Shown in pieces: positions 23,347 through 33,152 of a stretch of 64,000 nt of DNA. The first letter of the stretch is position 1. Each line of letters starts with the position of its first letter. The DNA comes from Prochlorococcus sp. AG-409-N21 (lineage in GTDB: Bacteria > Cyanobacteriota > Cyanobacteriia > PCC-6307 > Cyanobiaceae): positions 1 to 64,000 of the forward strand of contig QCKK01000008.1 in NCBI GenBank assembly GCA_003215415.1, read 5' to 3'. The position numbers and the translations under genes are program-made. A model generated the notes under the pieces. The model did not search any database and was not told the DNA's origin. It saw only the letters and a program-made list of their open reading frames with translations.

Positions 23347-24936
23347 ATGACAAAAGTACTTGTTTCAGATCCTATAGATCAGTCTGGGATTGAAATCCTC
23401 AGCCAGGTTGCACAAGTAGATCAGCGAAAAGGATTGTCCATAGCCGACCTGAAATCGATAATTGGCAACTATGACGCCTTGATGATTAGATCAGGTACCA
23501 AGGTGACTGCTGAGGTGATTGAAGCTGCTGAGAAGCTTCGAATTATCGGTAGAGCAGGTGTTGGAGTAGACAATGTGGATATTCCTGCTGCCACAAAGCG
23601 CGGGGTTTTAGTTGTTAATTCGCCTGAAGGAAACACAATAGCTGCTGCCGAACAAGCGCTTGCATTGCTTTTGTCTCTCTCCCGTCATGTTCCTCATGCT
23701 CATGCAAGCACTATGAATGGCGGGTGGGATCGTAAAAAATATGTTGGTAATGAGCTTTATAAGAAAATTTTAGGAGTAGTTGGACTTGGCAAAATTGGTT
23801 CTCATGTTGCTCGAGTCGCAAAGGCAATGGGCATGGAAGTTTTTGCATATGACCCTTTTATATCTGCAGAGCGGGCACAGCAAATGCAAGTTCGCATTGT
23901 TGAATTGGCTTCCTTATTTTCGCAAGCCGACTATGTGACATTGCATTTGCCACGTACTCCTGATACTGAAAATCTTGTCAATGCCTCTTTGCTAGCCACT
24001 ATGAAGCCCACAGCAAGAATTGTTAATTGTGCAAGAGGGGGAATTGTTGATGAGGCAGCTTTGGCTGATGCTGTTAAGAATAATATTATTGCTGGAGCAG
24101 CATTGGATGTATATGCAAATGAGCCTCTTGACTCTCAATCACCTCTTTTAAGTGTTAATGAGAGACTAATTCTTACTCCTCATTTGGGTGCTTCGACAGA
24201 AGAGGCACAAGAAAATGTCGCTATTGATGTGGCTGAGCAAATTAGGGATGTTTTGCTTGGATTGCCTGCTCGGAGTGCAGTAAATATTCCAGGTTTGAGT
24301 GCTGAGATAATGGAGAGACTTAAGCCTCATTTACAACTGGCTGAAACTCTTGGCCTCTTAGTTAGCCAACTATCTGCGGGCCAACTTCAAGGATTGGAAA
24401 TTCGTTTACAAGGCGAATTTGCGAAACACCCTTCTCAGCCATTGGTAGTTGCAACTCTGAAAGGATTACTGACCACTGCTTTAGGAGATCGTATTAATTA
24501 TGTAAATGCTTCTTTGGAAGCAAAGGGGCGGGGAATTAATGTTGTCGAAATCAAGGATGATGCAAGCCAGGATTTTGCAGGTGGCTCTATTCAATTAACT
24601 GCTCGGGGAGAGCAAGGTGGAGGACATAGTGTGACAGGAGCTGTTTTTGCGGATGGGGATTTACGTATTACAAATATTGACGAATTTCCTGTAAATGTTT
24701 CACCTAGTAGGCACATGCTTTTTACAAGACATAGAGATATGCCAGGTATTATTGGGCAGCTTGGTTCACTATTGGGCGAGCACAATGTAAATATCGCTTC
24801 TATGCAAGTAGGCCGGCGAATAGTTCGTGGAGATGCTGTCATGGTACTAAGCATTGATGATCCGATCCCTTCAGATCTTCTTGTTCTTGTACATTCAATT
24901 AATGGAATTCAGGAAGCCCATCCAGTTACTCTTTAA
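23347..24936 (+). CDS. serA: D-3-phosphoglycerate dehydrogenase
   Basis: A 529-residue enzyme that oxidises 3-phosphoglycerate to phosphohydroxypyruvate, the first step of serine synthesis. The NAD-binding motif is GVVGLGKIGSHVARVAKAMG, with a catalytic Arg-Glu-His arrangement (NCARGGIVDE, LTPHLGAST), an intervening ASB domain, and a C-terminal ACT domain (RDMPGIIGQLGSLLGEHNVN) where serine can regulate. Length fits the long-type SerA. prmA follows 17 bases downstream on the same strand. Confidence 0.95.
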   Translation: MTKVLVSDPIDQSGIEILSQVAQVDQRKGLSIADLKSIIGNYDALMIRSGTKVTAEVIEAAEKLRIIGRAGVGVDNVDIPAATKRGVLVVNSPEGNTIAAAEQALALLLSLSRHVPHAHASTMNGGWDRKKYVGNELYKKILGVVGLGKIGSHVARVAKAMGMEVFAYDPFISAERAQQMQVRIVELASLFSQADYVTLHLPRTPDTENLVNASLLATMKPTARIVNCARGGIVDEAALADAVKNNIIAGAALDVYANEPLDSQSPLLSVNERLILTPHLGASTEEAQENVAIDVAEQIRDVLLGLPARSAVNIPGLSAEIMERLKPHLQLAETLGLLVSQLSAGQLQGLEIRLQGEFAKHPSQPLVVATLKGLLTTALGDRINYVNASLEAKGRGINVVEIKDDASQDFAGGSIQLTARGEQGGGHSVTGAVFADGDLRITNIDEFPVNVSPSRHMLFTRHRDMPGIIGQLGSLLGEHNVNIASMQVGRRIVRGDAVMVLSIDDPIPSDLLVLVHSINGIQEAHPVTL

Positions 24937-24953
24937 TTAAAAGTCTTTACTTT

Positions 24954-25862
24954 ATGAATCTTTCTAATGAAATTTTTTGGTGGCGTCTTGAATTAGAATT
25001 ACTATCAGAACTTGAGGAGTCTTTTGTTTGGAAATTGGGTGATTTAGGAATTTATCGTTTTGCGATTGAATATCATCCGGAATCTCCTTCTAAAAGAACT
25101 CTTTTCGTTTGGTTGGTCGGCAATGAGTGGTCAGAATTACAAAGAGAAAATCTAATTAATTGCTTTGTTCCTTTAGTGAATGTCTTCAAATTGAATTTGC
25201 CCAACCCTATTTGGCAAAAAATATCAGATGAAGATTGGACCCAAAGCTGGAAAATCCATTGGAAACCTGATCCCGTGGGAGATTCATTACTAATCTTGCC
25301 TTCTTGGTTGGAAGCCCCAGAAGAATATCTTCAAAGAAAAGTTATCCATTTAGATCCAGGAAGTGCATTCGGAACAGGTAGTCATCCCTCAACTCGACTT
25401 TGCTTAAAAGCTTTAGAAGCTATGCCTCTTAAAGGTTTGAGAGTGGCAGACTTGGGTTGTGGCAGTGGAATATTGAGCATTGCTTCTCTATGCTTAGGTG
25501 CGAAACATGTAACTGCTGTTGATATAGATAGCCTGGCAGTAAATGCAACTCGAGAAAATGCTCAAATAAATCAGTTTAATTCAGAAAAAATAGAAGTTTT
25601 CCTTGGATCAGTTGATACCCTCATTAATAACCTTGAAGCTAAAACTGTTGATGTTTTGGTTTGCAATATTCTCGCTCCAATAATTAAAGAGCTTGCTCCT
25701 AGCTTTGATCAATTAATAGCTCCTATGGGAAGAGCTTTGTTAAGTGGTCTTTTGATTTCTCAGTCAATGGAATTGCAAAATTATTTGATATCTCTCGGGT
25801 GGACGGTTTACGTTCTGGAAGACCAAGGACCTTGGAGATTGCTAGAAATTTCAATGGATTGA
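24954..25862 (+). CDS. prmA: ribosomal protein L11 methyltransferase
   Basis: A 302-residue SAM-dependent methyltransferase. The SAM-binding motif DLGCGSGILSIASLCLGAKHVTAVDID is at about residues 164-190 and the catalytic loop region VCNILAPII follows near 242. PrmA methylates L11 amino groups. The N-terminal substrate-binding domain is present; full length is normal. It follows serA by 17 bases and is likely on the same transcript. Confidence 0.92.
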   Translation: MNLSNEIFWWRLELELLSELEESFVWKLGDLGIYRFAIEYHPESPSKRTLFVWLVGNEWSELQRENLINCFVPLVNVFKLNLPNPIWQKISDEDWTQSWKIHWKPDPVGDSLLILPSWLEAPEEYLQRKVIHLDPGSAFGTGSHPSTRLCLKALEAMPLKGLRVADLGCGSGILSIASLCLGAKHVTAVDIDSLAVNATRENAQINQFNSEKIEVFLGSVDTLINNLEAKTVDVLVCNILAPIIKELAPSFDQLIAPMGRALLSGLLISQSMELQNYLISLGWTVYVLEDQGPWRLLEISMD

Positions 25863-25957
25863 TCAATGCCTTTATAAGTAAACCTTATGTTTTTTTAAAT
25901 TTACATTGGGCTTGTATGTCCGATGACCCAGATTTCTATGTAATTAACCTCGCAAAA

Positions 25958-25971
25958 TGTACTACGGTACT
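25958..25971. promoter_or_regulatory. LexA-box-like element upstream of petF
   Basis: TGTACTACGGTACT matches the cyanobacterial LexA consensus (RGTACNNNDGTWCB) at 13 of 14 positions; only the first base (T in place of A/G) differs. It lies 54 bases before the petF start codon. The sequence is imperfect and unsupported by any binding data; regulation by LexA of a ferredoxin gene would be unusual. Confidence 0.25.
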
Positions 25972-26024
25972 TACTTGGGTGATTTATGTTACCCATCGAT
26001 TCATAGAGCGCTTGCTTCCTTCAC

Positions 26025-26324
26025 ATGGCTTCCTACAAGGTTACTCTCCAAAACCAGGGCGAGGGGTTAAACAAAACCATCGATGTGCCTGATGATCAGT
26101 ACATCCTCGATGCCGCTGAAGAGCAGGGCATCGATCTCCCCTATTCCTGTAGAGCAGGAGCTTGCTCTACTTGTGCCGGCAAAATCACAGCTGGTTCAGT
26201 AGATCAGTCTGATCAGAGCTTCCTAGACGATGATCAGCTTGAAGCTGGTTTTGTTTTGACATGTGTGGCTTACCCCACCTCTGATTGCACAATCACTACT
26301 CACGCAGAGGAAGAGCTTTATTGA
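26025..26324 (+). CDS. petF: plant-type [2Fe-2S] ferredoxin
   Basis: A 99-residue soluble ferredoxin with the four cluster cysteines Cys42, Cys47, Cys50 and Cys80 in the CRAGACSTC...LTC arrangement. It accepts electrons from photosystem I and passes them to FNR, nitrite reductase and other enzymes. The N-terminal MASYKVTL is normal. The gene is followed by two hairpins and is probably monocistronic. Confidence 0.95.
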   Translation: MASYKVTLQNQGEGLNKTIDVPDDQYILDAAEEQGIDLPYSCRAGACSTCAGKITAGSVDQSDQSFLDDDQLEAGFVLTCVAYPTSDCTITTHAEEELY

Positions 26325-26326
26325 TG

Positions 26327-26352
26327 GTTGAAACGACTTTTTACGTTTCAAC
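26327..26352 (+). terminator. hairpin directly after petF
   Basis: Nine-base arms GTTGAAACG (26327-26330 plus 26331-26335) and CGTTTCAAC (26344-26352) around an 8-base T-rich loop begin three bases past the stop codon. It lacks a trailing T run, so it may be an mRNA-stabilising stem or an attenuator ahead of the stronger hairpin below. Confidence 0.5.
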
Positions 26353-26380
26353 TTCATACTTGCTAATCACTCTTTGATCA

Positions 26381-26405
26381 GCCACCCTCTGAGGGTGGTT
26401 TTTTC
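26381..26405 (+). terminator. rho-independent terminator of petF
   Basis: CCACCC (26382-26387) pairs with GGGTGG (26393-26398) around the loop TCTGA, and is followed directly by six T (26399-26404). Confidence 0.85.
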
Positions 26406-26416
26406 TTCTTGGACTT

Positions 26417-26818
26417 TTGCAGTCCATTTCGAATGTGAGTTCTGTTGCTGCTGTTAACCATGTTGCCGATGCTTTGTTGGAGCATGGCAGTATTCATGCC
26501 AGCTCGGGTGGGCAATACAGCTTTAGGGTCATAGGACCTTGTTGCAGGCTTTTCGATCGTGAAGAATTGCCATGGCCCTGTTCAAGAATCGCTTGGAAAA
26601 GTAAGGAGCCTAGTTGGCGTAGAGTGGGTAGTCGCTTTGTCGCTGATATAGCGGCTCGTCGATGTCCGTCTTATTCGGTTGAGCTTCTACAGCCTGGATC
26701 TCAGCCGACAGCAACAGTACTAACTTTGTTTTCTAATAGATTTACTCCAAGTCTTCAGGAATGGTGGTATAGCAGGCATCCGCGTTCAAGACAAGAATTA
26801 AATTTGTCACCTGAATAA
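26417..26818 (+). CDS. hypothetical soluble protein downstream of petF
   Basis: A 133-residue product starting at TTG 26417, thirteen bases past the petF terminator. A CC pair and one further Cys (GPCCRLF, ARRCPS), many Arg and Ser, and no membrane segment or known motif. The composition (Trp-rich, Arg-rich) is protein-like and the location beside petF is often conserved in picocyanobacteria, but I cannot name the family. Confidence 0.55.
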   Translation: MQSISNVSSVAAVNHVADALLEHGSIHASSGGQYSFRVIGPCCRLFDREELPWPCSRIAWKSKEPSWRRVGSRFVADIAARRCPSYSVELLQPGSQPTATVLTLFSNRFTPSLQEWWYSRHPRSRQELNLSPE

Positions 26819-26892
26819 AAAATTTTAGGTAATCACAAATATATATCTTTTAATAGTTTTTTGAATAATAAATATTCCCTCTATTTTATTAT

Positions 26893-27840
26893 TTATTGGT
26901 TGTGACTTAATTCAATTTGTAGAAAATCTTTCGCCAATATTGTATTTGGAAAGATAGATATTGCCTCATTGAGAAGGTCATTTGCAGTTATGGCATTTGT
27001 TGGGGTATAGCGAGGACTGAGATGAGTTAAGACTAATTGATTGACTCCTGCTTCAGCGGCAGTCTGTGCTGCCATAGTGCTTGTTGAGTGCTTTCTTTGA
27101 AATGCCAGGTCAGCATCTTTATGTGCATAAGTTGCTTCATGGATTAGTAGGTCTGCATCTTTAGCTAGCTCTATAGCAGCCTCACAGAAAAGGGTGTCTG
27201 TGCAATAAACAATACTTGCTCCTGGGCGAGTAGGCCCGCAAAAGTCTTTGCCATCAAACCTTCTACCGTCAGCAAGACATACCTTCTCTCCACGCTTAAG
27301 AGCAGCATATTCTGGCCCCGGTGGTATTTGAAGTTCTTTCGCACGATCTATATTGAATCTCCCTGGCCTTGGCTTTTGATCTATTCGATAGGCATATGCT
27401 GGAACTCTATGAGTAAGTGATGTGCATCGAACAATTAAATCTTTATCTTCAAATAAGATACTTTTTTGGGTTGCAGAATCTCTTACTCGATGTACACCTA
27501 GTGGATAACTTATTCTGCTAGAAGTGTTATTTAGTACTCCTTTGAGATAATTTTCTAAAGGATCTGGACCATAGAGGTCAACTCCGTCACTGTTGCCTGC
27601 AAGTCCCAAGCTTGCCAATAAGCCAGGTAGACCAAAAACATGGTCTCCATGCATGTGGGTTACAAATACTCTTCGAAGTTGGGACAAGCGCAATTCACTT
27701 CTTAAGAATTGATGTTGAGTCCCTTCTCCACAATCGAACAACCATATTTCTGAACGTTGTGGAAGTCTCAATGCCACAGAAGATACATTGCGTGCCCTCG
27801 TGGGGACGCCTGAGCTTGTGCCAAGAAAGGTTATTTGCAA
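26893..27840 (-). CDS. rnz: ribonuclease Z
   Basis: A 315-residue metallo-beta-lactamase-fold endonuclease that trims tRNA 3' ends. The metal motif HMHGDH is in [18 protein letters not shown] near residues 60-73, further histidine ligands follow in ATYAH and LTHLSPRY, and the N terminus [14 protein letters not shown] is typical of the family. Length fits the short form of RNase Z. ATG 27840 start; the SpoIID-like gene is divergent, with 76 bases between the starts. Confidence 0.93.
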   Translation of the reverse strand: MQITFLGTSSGVPTRARNVSSVALRLPQRSEIWLFDCGEGTQHQFLRSELRLSQLRRVFVTHMHGDHVFGLPGLLASLGLAGNSDGVDLYGPDPLENYLKGVLNNTSSRISYPLGVHRVRDSATQKSILFEDKDLIVRCTSLTHRVPAYAYRIDQKPRPGRFNIDRAKELQIPPGPEYAALKRGEKVCLADGRRFDGKDFCGPTRPGASIVYCTDTLFCEAAIELAKDADLLIHEATYAHKDADLAFQRKHSTSTMAAQTAAEAGVNQLVLTHLSPRYTPTNAITANDLLNEAISIFPNTILAKDFLQIELSHNQ

Positions 27841-27916
27841 GACCTTTAGCTCTCAATGATCATGCTGCTATCTATGAGTCTGCACCCTTGATGACCTTTT
27901 TTATAGAACGGATGCT

Positions 27917-29317
27917 GTGAAATTTTCTTTTAGCCATTCATTGTTTAAGTCATTTTCACTATCAGCCTTGAGTTTCGCGATTTTTATGGTTTTTGCATTT
28001 GTTATGCCTGTAGCAAATGTCAAAGCTGCGTCGCCACTTTTGATGAGGGTTTTAGTTCTGGAAGCATCGAAATTAAGAATTCGTTCTGATAGCAAAGGTT
28101 TTTTTGTAAGAGGTGCTGGCTTGGGAAGGCAAAAATTACGAGCAATAAATTTGCAGGAGAAGGATGGCCTTATGCATCTCCAGATTGATGGGCGGTTGGG
28201 TTCCAGCATCCCTCTTGAATCCAAGTCTTTATTAAGTATTCGCAGTAACGATTCTCGAGGAATTTGGTTAGGGAAACGTCGCTATAGGGGTGAGTTAAAG
28301 GTGCGCTTAAGTTCAAACGGACTACAAGTGATCAATTACTTGGGGCTTGAGGATTACTTGGCTAGTGTTGTTGGAAGTGAAATGCCTAAGTCCTGGCCAC
28401 TAGAAGCTTTGAAGGCTCAGGCTGTAGCCGCAAGAACATATGCCCTCCAACGAGTACGTAAGTCCAGCTTTTATGACATTAAATCTACTCAAAAAAGTCA
28501 GGTTTATTTAGGTCTAGAAGCCGAGACTAAAAGCACGAGAAAGGCTGTACAGAGAACTCGTTCTCTTGTCATGTTTCATAGAGGTAAATTGATCAATGCC
28601 GTTTTTCACAGTAGTGCCGGCGGTGCCACTGAAGCCAGTGGAGATGTATGGAAAAATCAATTTCCATATTTAGTTAGTGTTCCTGCTTATGATCATCAGA
28701 GTCCTTCAAATAGTTGGGAATTAAGGTTTGACCCACAAAAACTTCGCTTAGCTTTTAAGGAAATTAATGGGTTAAAAGATATCAAGATCCTTAAGGTTAG
28801 CCCTACAGGAAGGGTTCGCTTAGCAAGGGTTTATGGTTTTGATGGAACGTTAGATCTTTCAGGAAAGGAATTAAGGAGAAGGCTTGGACTTAAAAGTACT
28901 TTAGTAAGTTTTAAAACTAATACTCTTGACCAAGAAGTTACAAGTACTTATAAGTCGAATTTGTTTTCAGATTTATCTTCAAAATCAATGACTAAAGATG
29001 GAGAATCTGTACCTTCACTTATTCAAAGAATGAATAATCTTTGGATCGTTGATTCAGAAGGTAAACCAATAAATGATGTAGATATTCCACCGTTAACTAT
29101 TCCTCCCCCTGCGATGAAATTAGTTGCACCACCTAAACCTTATATAGGACCAAAGTCAAAACAAGGACACGTCGTTTTGATTGCCAATGGTTCTGGGGCT
29201 GGACATGGTGTTGGAATGAGTCAATGGGGTGCTTATGGTATGGCTCAAAAAGGTGCAAGCTTTAGACAGATTTTATTCCACTACTACAGAGGTGTACAAA
29301 TTCTTCCATATCAATAA
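27917..29317 (+). CDS. SpoIID/LytB-domain protein, exported
   Basis: A 466-residue protein with an N-terminal signal peptide and a SpoIID/LytB domain: LKAQAVAARTYALQRVR near residues 161-177, and the SSAGGATEASGDVW motif near 231-244, then C-terminal HGVGMSQWGAYGMAQKG, all hallmarks of the family. SpoIID is a lytic transglycosylase acting on denuded glycan; relatives in cyanobacteria are thought to remodel peptidoglycan outside the cytoplasm. GTG 27917 is the likely start. It stands between rnz and nagB. Confidence 0.85.
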   Translation: MKFSFSHSLFKSFSLSALSFAIFMVFAFVMPVANVKAASPLLMRVLVLEASKLRIRSDSKGFFVRGAGLGRQKLRAINLQEKDGLMHLQIDGRLGSSIPLESKSLLSIRSNDSRGIWLGKRRYRGELKVRLSSNGLQVINYLGLEDYLASVVGSEMPKSWPLEALKAQAVAARTYALQRVRKSSFYDIKSTQKSQVYLGLEAETKSTRKAVQRTRSLVMFHRGKLINAVFHSSAGGATEASGDVWKNQFPYLVSVPAYDHQSPSNSWELRFDPQKLRLAFKEINGLKDIKILKVSPTGRVRLARVYGFDGTLDLSGKELRRRLGLKSTLVSFKTNTLDQEVTSTYKSNLFSDLSSKSMTKDGESVPSLIQRMNNLWIVDSEGKPINDVDIPPLTIPPPAMKLVAPPKPYIGPKSKQGHVVLIANGSGAGHGVGMSQWGAYGMAQKGASFRQILFHYYRGVQILPYQ

Positions 29318-29405
29318 ATTGATAATTTCAAATATTATGTAAAAGGTATGGGATAGGGAGCTAAAGATTTAGTTTTTATAGGTCGAAGTTTAATTTCTTT
29401 TCAAA

Positions 29406-30197
29406 ATGATTGAGGCGTCAAGCACAATGATCATTAGAAAGAATCAGTCTGAATTAGTTGCTTCTGTTGTGGATGTCCTCGAAAGGCATCTTCTCCAGTA
29501 TTTGAGAGATAAACATGTTAAGCCCCTTGGCTTGGCTACAGGAAGGACCATGAAGCCAATTTATTCATGTCTTGTTAATCGTCTTAGTCATTGGTCAAAT
29601 GCAGATCTCCAAAAGTTGAGAACATGCTGGTTAAGTTTCAATCTCGATGAATACGTAGGATTAGGGGAAGGTGATGCTGAAAGTTTCAGGTCATATATGA
29701 CTCGACATTTAGGAGATCCGTTGTATTTGTCTCCTTTGCAACTAAGGATTCCGGATGGACGAGCTAATGATCTTTGTGGTGAGGCAAGTTCTTATGGCAA
29801 GGAATTAGAACGATTGGGGGGCATTGGATTACAGCTGCTTGGCTTAGGAAATAATGGTCATATTGGATTTAATGAGCCTCCGTGTGGACCGGAATCTTCT
29901 TGTCGAATAATTTCTTTATCTGACTCTACAAGGGCTCAGAATGCATTTTCATTTCAAGAAGATCTAGACAATGTACCTAAACAGGCAATTACCCTTGGGA
30001 TTCAAGAGATTTTAAATGCTGATGAAGTTCATTTGATAGTTACAGGTTCTGAGAAAAAAGATATTCTTCAGAAGTTAATGGGTTGTTCTCCTTCTGAACA
30101 TCTACCAGCCAGCTGGCTTTTAAAACATCCGAACTTTTATATCTGGGCTGATTCTGATGCAATACCTCCGAAACACCCAATTAATGAGTTGATATGA
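29406..30197 (+). CDS. nagB: glucosamine-6-phosphate deaminase / isomerase
   Basis: A 263-residue enzyme that converts glucosamine-6-phosphate to fructose-6-phosphate and ammonia. The active-site loop LGLGNNGHIGFNEP (residues 147-160) and FNLDEYVGLG near residue 78-87 identify NagB rather than 6-phosphogluconolactonase. The Asp/Asn variation in the NGH segment occurs in many functional NagB proteins. The first ATG at 29406 gives an extended N terminus; ATG 29427 is a second option. It may recycle amino sugars from cell wall or feed the UDP-GlcNAc pool. Confidence 0.85.
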   Translation: MIEASSTMIIRKNQSELVASVVDVLERHLLQYLRDKHVKPLGLATGRTMKPIYSCLVNRLSHWSNADLQKLRTCWLSFNLDEYVGLGEGDAESFRSYMTRHLGDPLYLSPLQLRIPDGRANDLCGEASSYGKELERLGGIGLQLLGLGNNGHIGFNEPPCGPESSCRIISLSDSTRAQNAFSFQEDLDNVPKQAITLGIQEILNADEVHLIVTGSEKKDILQKLMGCSPSEHLPASWLLKHPNFYIWADSDAIPPKHPINELI

Positions 30198-30308
30198 ATA
30201 CTTTGGCTATGAAGGAGAGACAAGCAAACTTATATTGACTAAAAAATAGCGATAGCTTTTCCTATTAATAAATAATTTGATTGCCGGAATGCTCCGTGAT
30301 GGCTCCGA

Positions 30309-31226
30309 TTATCCATTTGCATTAAATACAACCTTTGGTTTAAGTGTTTTGTGGCTATCTCTTGAGGCAATACCTGCTATGTCACCGCTGGAATCAATAA
30401 CTACAACTGATGAGTTTTGTTTTTGATTGTTTAGTGGAGATATATATCGATTTGGACTGATTTCAAGAATGCGTCCATAGCGCCATAGAAAGAGTTCCTC
30501 TTTAGTCAATTCTAAATGAGATAGATGTCGTAGAGCTTGGAGTGGATCTATTACTTTTGGAAGATCTTTAATTAAATAATCTTTTGCATTTGGTAAATTT
30601 ACTGCTTGTTTTTCGTTGAAGCCAAGTGCTTGCAATCTTCTTAGCTTTGCGAGACAACCGCCACAACCAAGGATCTCCCCAATATCTCTAGCGAGGGATC
30701 GAATATATGTGCCAGCAGAACAATGAACGTAGATTTTTATTTGTCCAAGGAGTTGATCCCAGTTCATTATTTGTAATTCAAAAATAGTTATTTCTTTTGC
30801 GGCAAGATTCATTACTTTGCCCTCCCTTGCAAGCTTGTATGCCCTGACTCCTTGAAAATGAACACTAGAGAATTGAGGTGGTCGTTGCTCAATCTTCCCT
30901 TTGAAACTCTTGAGATGTTCCTCTAAGAAAGAAAGGGTAATTTTGGGTATGGATTTGATGTCAATTATTTCGCCTTGGAGGTCATCAGTATTCGTAATGG
31001 TTCCAAGTTGGACTACCCCTTCATATACTTTATCTCCTGGTAGGTAAGGTAAAAGACGTGTTGCACTACCTATCGCGATTGGTAGAACACCTGTTACTTC
31101 TGGATCAAGGGTCCCACCGTGACCAACTCGTTTTAAGCCATATATTCGTCGAAGTCTTTTGACGCAATCATGAGATGTGAGCCCTTTTGGTTTGTCGATA
31201 ATTACAAAGCCAAAGGGACTTTTCAC
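30309..31226 (-). CDS. truB: tRNA pseudouridine(55) synthase
   Basis: A 305-residue enzyme that isomerises U55 in the T loop of tRNAs. The catalytic motif GHGGTLDPEVTGVLPIAIG (catalytic Asp in TLDP) is near residues 36-54; the family motifs GVRAYKLAREG and CSAGTYIRSLARDIGEILG are also present. A PUA-like C-terminal region with short length fits the bacterial form. The methyltransferase gene starts 57 bases away on the other strand. Confidence 0.95.
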   Translation of the reverse strand: MKSPFGFVIIDKPKGLTSHDCVKRLRRIYGLKRVGHGGTLDPEVTGVLPIAIGSATRLLPYLPGDKVYEGVVQLGTITNTDDLQGEIIDIKSIPKITLSFLEEHLKSFKGKIEQRPPQFSSVHFQGVRAYKLAREGKVMNLAAKEITIFELQIMNWDQLLGQIKIYVHCSAGTYIRSLARDIGEILGCGGCLAKLRRLQALGFNEKQAVNLPNAKDYLIKDLPKVIDPLQALRHLSHLELTKEELFLWRYGRILEISPNRYISPLNNQKQNSSVVVIDSSGDIAGIASRDSHKTLKPKVVFNANG

Positions 31227-31282
31227 TAGTGATTGCTCCTACATTTAGTTTGATTTTGACAGGGCTTTGGATTTTTTAACTC

Positions 31283-32029
31283 ATGATTGACCTTGAGATC
31301 GAAATTAATCAGTTTTTGCAAACAGGTTTCGATCTGAGACTTCATCTCTCAAACTATTTAAAGCTAACGGAGAGTGAACTGGAAACTCTGTTGCCTAAAG
31401 GTGCAGAGACATTGGCTTCAATTCATCCTGGCTCCTTAAAAGCTGAGGATGCCCATTCTTTTTATGAAGATGAGGTTGGGACAGCTCACTTGGTAGAGCT
31501 TGCTGCTTGGCACTTGAATAGTGCTGATTACATTGCTGATACTATTCGGCTGCTAAACCAGTTCGGATCTGGGACAGTTCTTGATTTTGGTGGAGGTATA
31601 GGTACCCATTCAATAGCTGCCGCACTTTCTCCTGATGTTGACCATGTTTGGTTTGTAGACATTAATCCTCATAATCGAGAATTTGTGAAACAAAGAGCAG
31701 ACTCTCTTGGATTAAGCAAGAAGATTTCGGTTTCAAGAGACCTTTCATGCATAGGAAGCATTGTTTTTGAAACTATCATTTGTCTAGATGTACTTGAGCA
31801 TTTACCTAACCCATCTGAACAACTTCTTTCTTTCCTTGAAAGAATGCCTCCAAATGGGAAGGCTCTTTTGAATTGGTATTTCTTTAAAGGGTTCTCTGGA
31901 GAATACCCTTTTCATTTTGATGACAAAGCTCTGATTGACGACTTTTTTATGACTTTACAGAGTAATTTTCTAGAGGTGTTTCACCCCTTCTTGATCACTA
32001 CAAGAGTTTATAAGCCTATGAGAAAATAA
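31283..32029 (+). CDS. SAM-dependent methyltransferase
   Basis: A 248-residue class I methyltransferase. Motif I is VLDFGGGIGTHSIAAAL near residues 94-110, a following acidic DIN in motif II, and LDVLEHLPNP in motif IV near 172-181. No substrate-specific motif is seen. Upstream residues 1-85 form a helical region. Standalone on the plus strand, divergent from truB. Confidence 0.8.
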   Translation: MIDLEIEINQFLQTGFDLRLHLSNYLKLTESELETLLPKGAETLASIHPGSLKAEDAHSFYEDEVGTAHLVELAAWHLNSADYIADTIRLLNQFGSGTVLDFGGGIGTHSIAAALSPDVDHVWFVDINPHNREFVKQRADSLGLSKKISVSRDLSCIGSIVFETIICLDVLEHLPNPSEQLLSFLERMPPNGKALLNWYFFKGFSGEYPFHFDDKALIDDFFMTLQSNFLEVFHPFLITTRVYKPMRK

Positions 32030-32117
32030 ACATATAAATAAAAATCTCTTGTATCACTTCTGAAATCTATTATTTATATTTAAATTACTTTAAATATATT
32101 TATGTTGTGTAGGATTA

Positions 32118-32384
32118 TTAGCTAGCTGTTGCAATGTTGATACGTTTCCGATTCCGAAGGCCTCTTCTAATACTTTCAAAATTAACCACACCATCAGTTA
32201 GAGCATAAAGTGTGTCATCTCTCCCTTTCCCAACATTCACACCTGGGAGAACTGAAGTACCTCTTTGCCTTATCAAAATTGAACCAGCGGTGACTTGTTC
32301 ACCTCCATAAGCTTTTACGCCCAGTCGTTTTGAATTGGAATCACGACCGTTGCGAGTAGAACCAGTACCTTTTTTATGTGCCAT
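32118..32384 (-). CDS. rpmA: 50S ribosomal protein L27
   Basis: An 88-residue basic protein with the conserved N-terminal [15 protein letters not shown] and a [17 protein letters not shown] core. Its N terminus reaches the peptidyl-transferase centre. Adjacent to rplU on the same strand, the common bacterial pair. Confidence 0.97.
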   Translation of the reverse strand: MAHKKGTGSTRNGRDSNSKRLGVKAYGGEQVTAGSILIRQRGTSVLPGVNVGKGRDDTLYALTDGVVNFESIRRGLRNRKRINIATAS

Positions 32385-32431
32385 GGAGAGTTAAGTGGTG
32401 TTTGTGGAAGATTGATTTAGTTGCCGACTTT

Positions 32432-32977
32432 TTATTTGCTCTCTGCTATTGGAGCTTTTACGGCTTTGGGCTTGGCTGTTTTAGATGCTTTTTCTATTTT
32501 AGGAGTATCTGAAACCCCTGTAATTTTACTTGCCTTGGTTGCGCTTGTTGAGCTTTTTTCAGATTTTGGTGCTTTTTCTGATTGGACAGCTTTAGTTGGC
32601 TTCCCTCCTATTGAAATGGATTCCACCATAACTCTAGTGAGTTCTTGGCGATGTCCATTTTTGCGCCGAGTTTTCTTCTTTGGACGCATTTTGTAAATAA
32701 TGATTTTTGGACCTCTTCTGTGTTCAATGACTTTTAGCTTGACGGTTGCATCTTTGACATATGGCTTACCTAAAGATGCTTGCTTGCCGTCATGAAATAA
32801 AAGGACTTTATCAATGGTTATTGTTTGATCTATTTCGGCTGATATATGGTCAAAGTCGTAATAGCGATTGGCTTGCAGCCAAAATTGCTGGCCCGAGGCT
32901 TCAACAATTGCATAGCCACTGGCTATTGCGTCTTGTTTGGATGGGATTTGGTTCTTAGGCATGGATCTGGGACGCAA
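32432..32977 (-). CDS. rplU: 50S ribosomal protein L21 with long low-complexity tail
   Basis: The L21 core is at about residues 20-126 (GYAIVEASGQQFWLQANRYY, then the basic MRPKKKTRRKNGHRQELTRVMVESI). It is followed by some 55 residues rich in Lys, Ala, Ser and Thr with no fold (AVQSEKAPKSEKSSTSATKAS...), making it 181 residues against the usual 100-130. An extended disordered tail is seen in several picocyanobacterial L21 proteins. rpmA starts 47 bases downstream. ATG 32977 is the first in-frame start, ATG 32962 a second. Confidence 0.93.
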   Translation of the reverse strand: MRPRSMPKNQIPSKQDAIASGYAIVEASGQQFWLQANRYYDFDHISAEIDQTITIDKVLLFHDGKQASLGKPYVKDATVKLKVIEHRRGPKIIIYKMRPKKKTRRKNGHRQELTRVMVESISIGGKPTKAVQSEKAPKSEKSSTSATKASKITGVSDTPKIEKASKTAKPKAVKAPIAESK

Positions 32978-33152
32978 ACAGGCTCGCTTTTACAGGAGAT
33001 AGGCGGAGGAATTGACCCCTTTATCTATTGCAAATCTCGATTAGGCCTAGTTCGCAATCGAAAGACAAACAAACATCCTCATGCTTAGAGGCCCATTTAG
33101 TCAAGATTCAATCCATAATTAATTTGTTATCAGGTCTTTGTGAAAAGTTCCT

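Noticed and set aside
29840-29885. Asn in place of Asp in the NagB active-site loop
   Set aside because: GNNGHIGFNEP-type loops occur in well-behaved NagB enzymes, so this is a normal variant and not a sign of inactivation.
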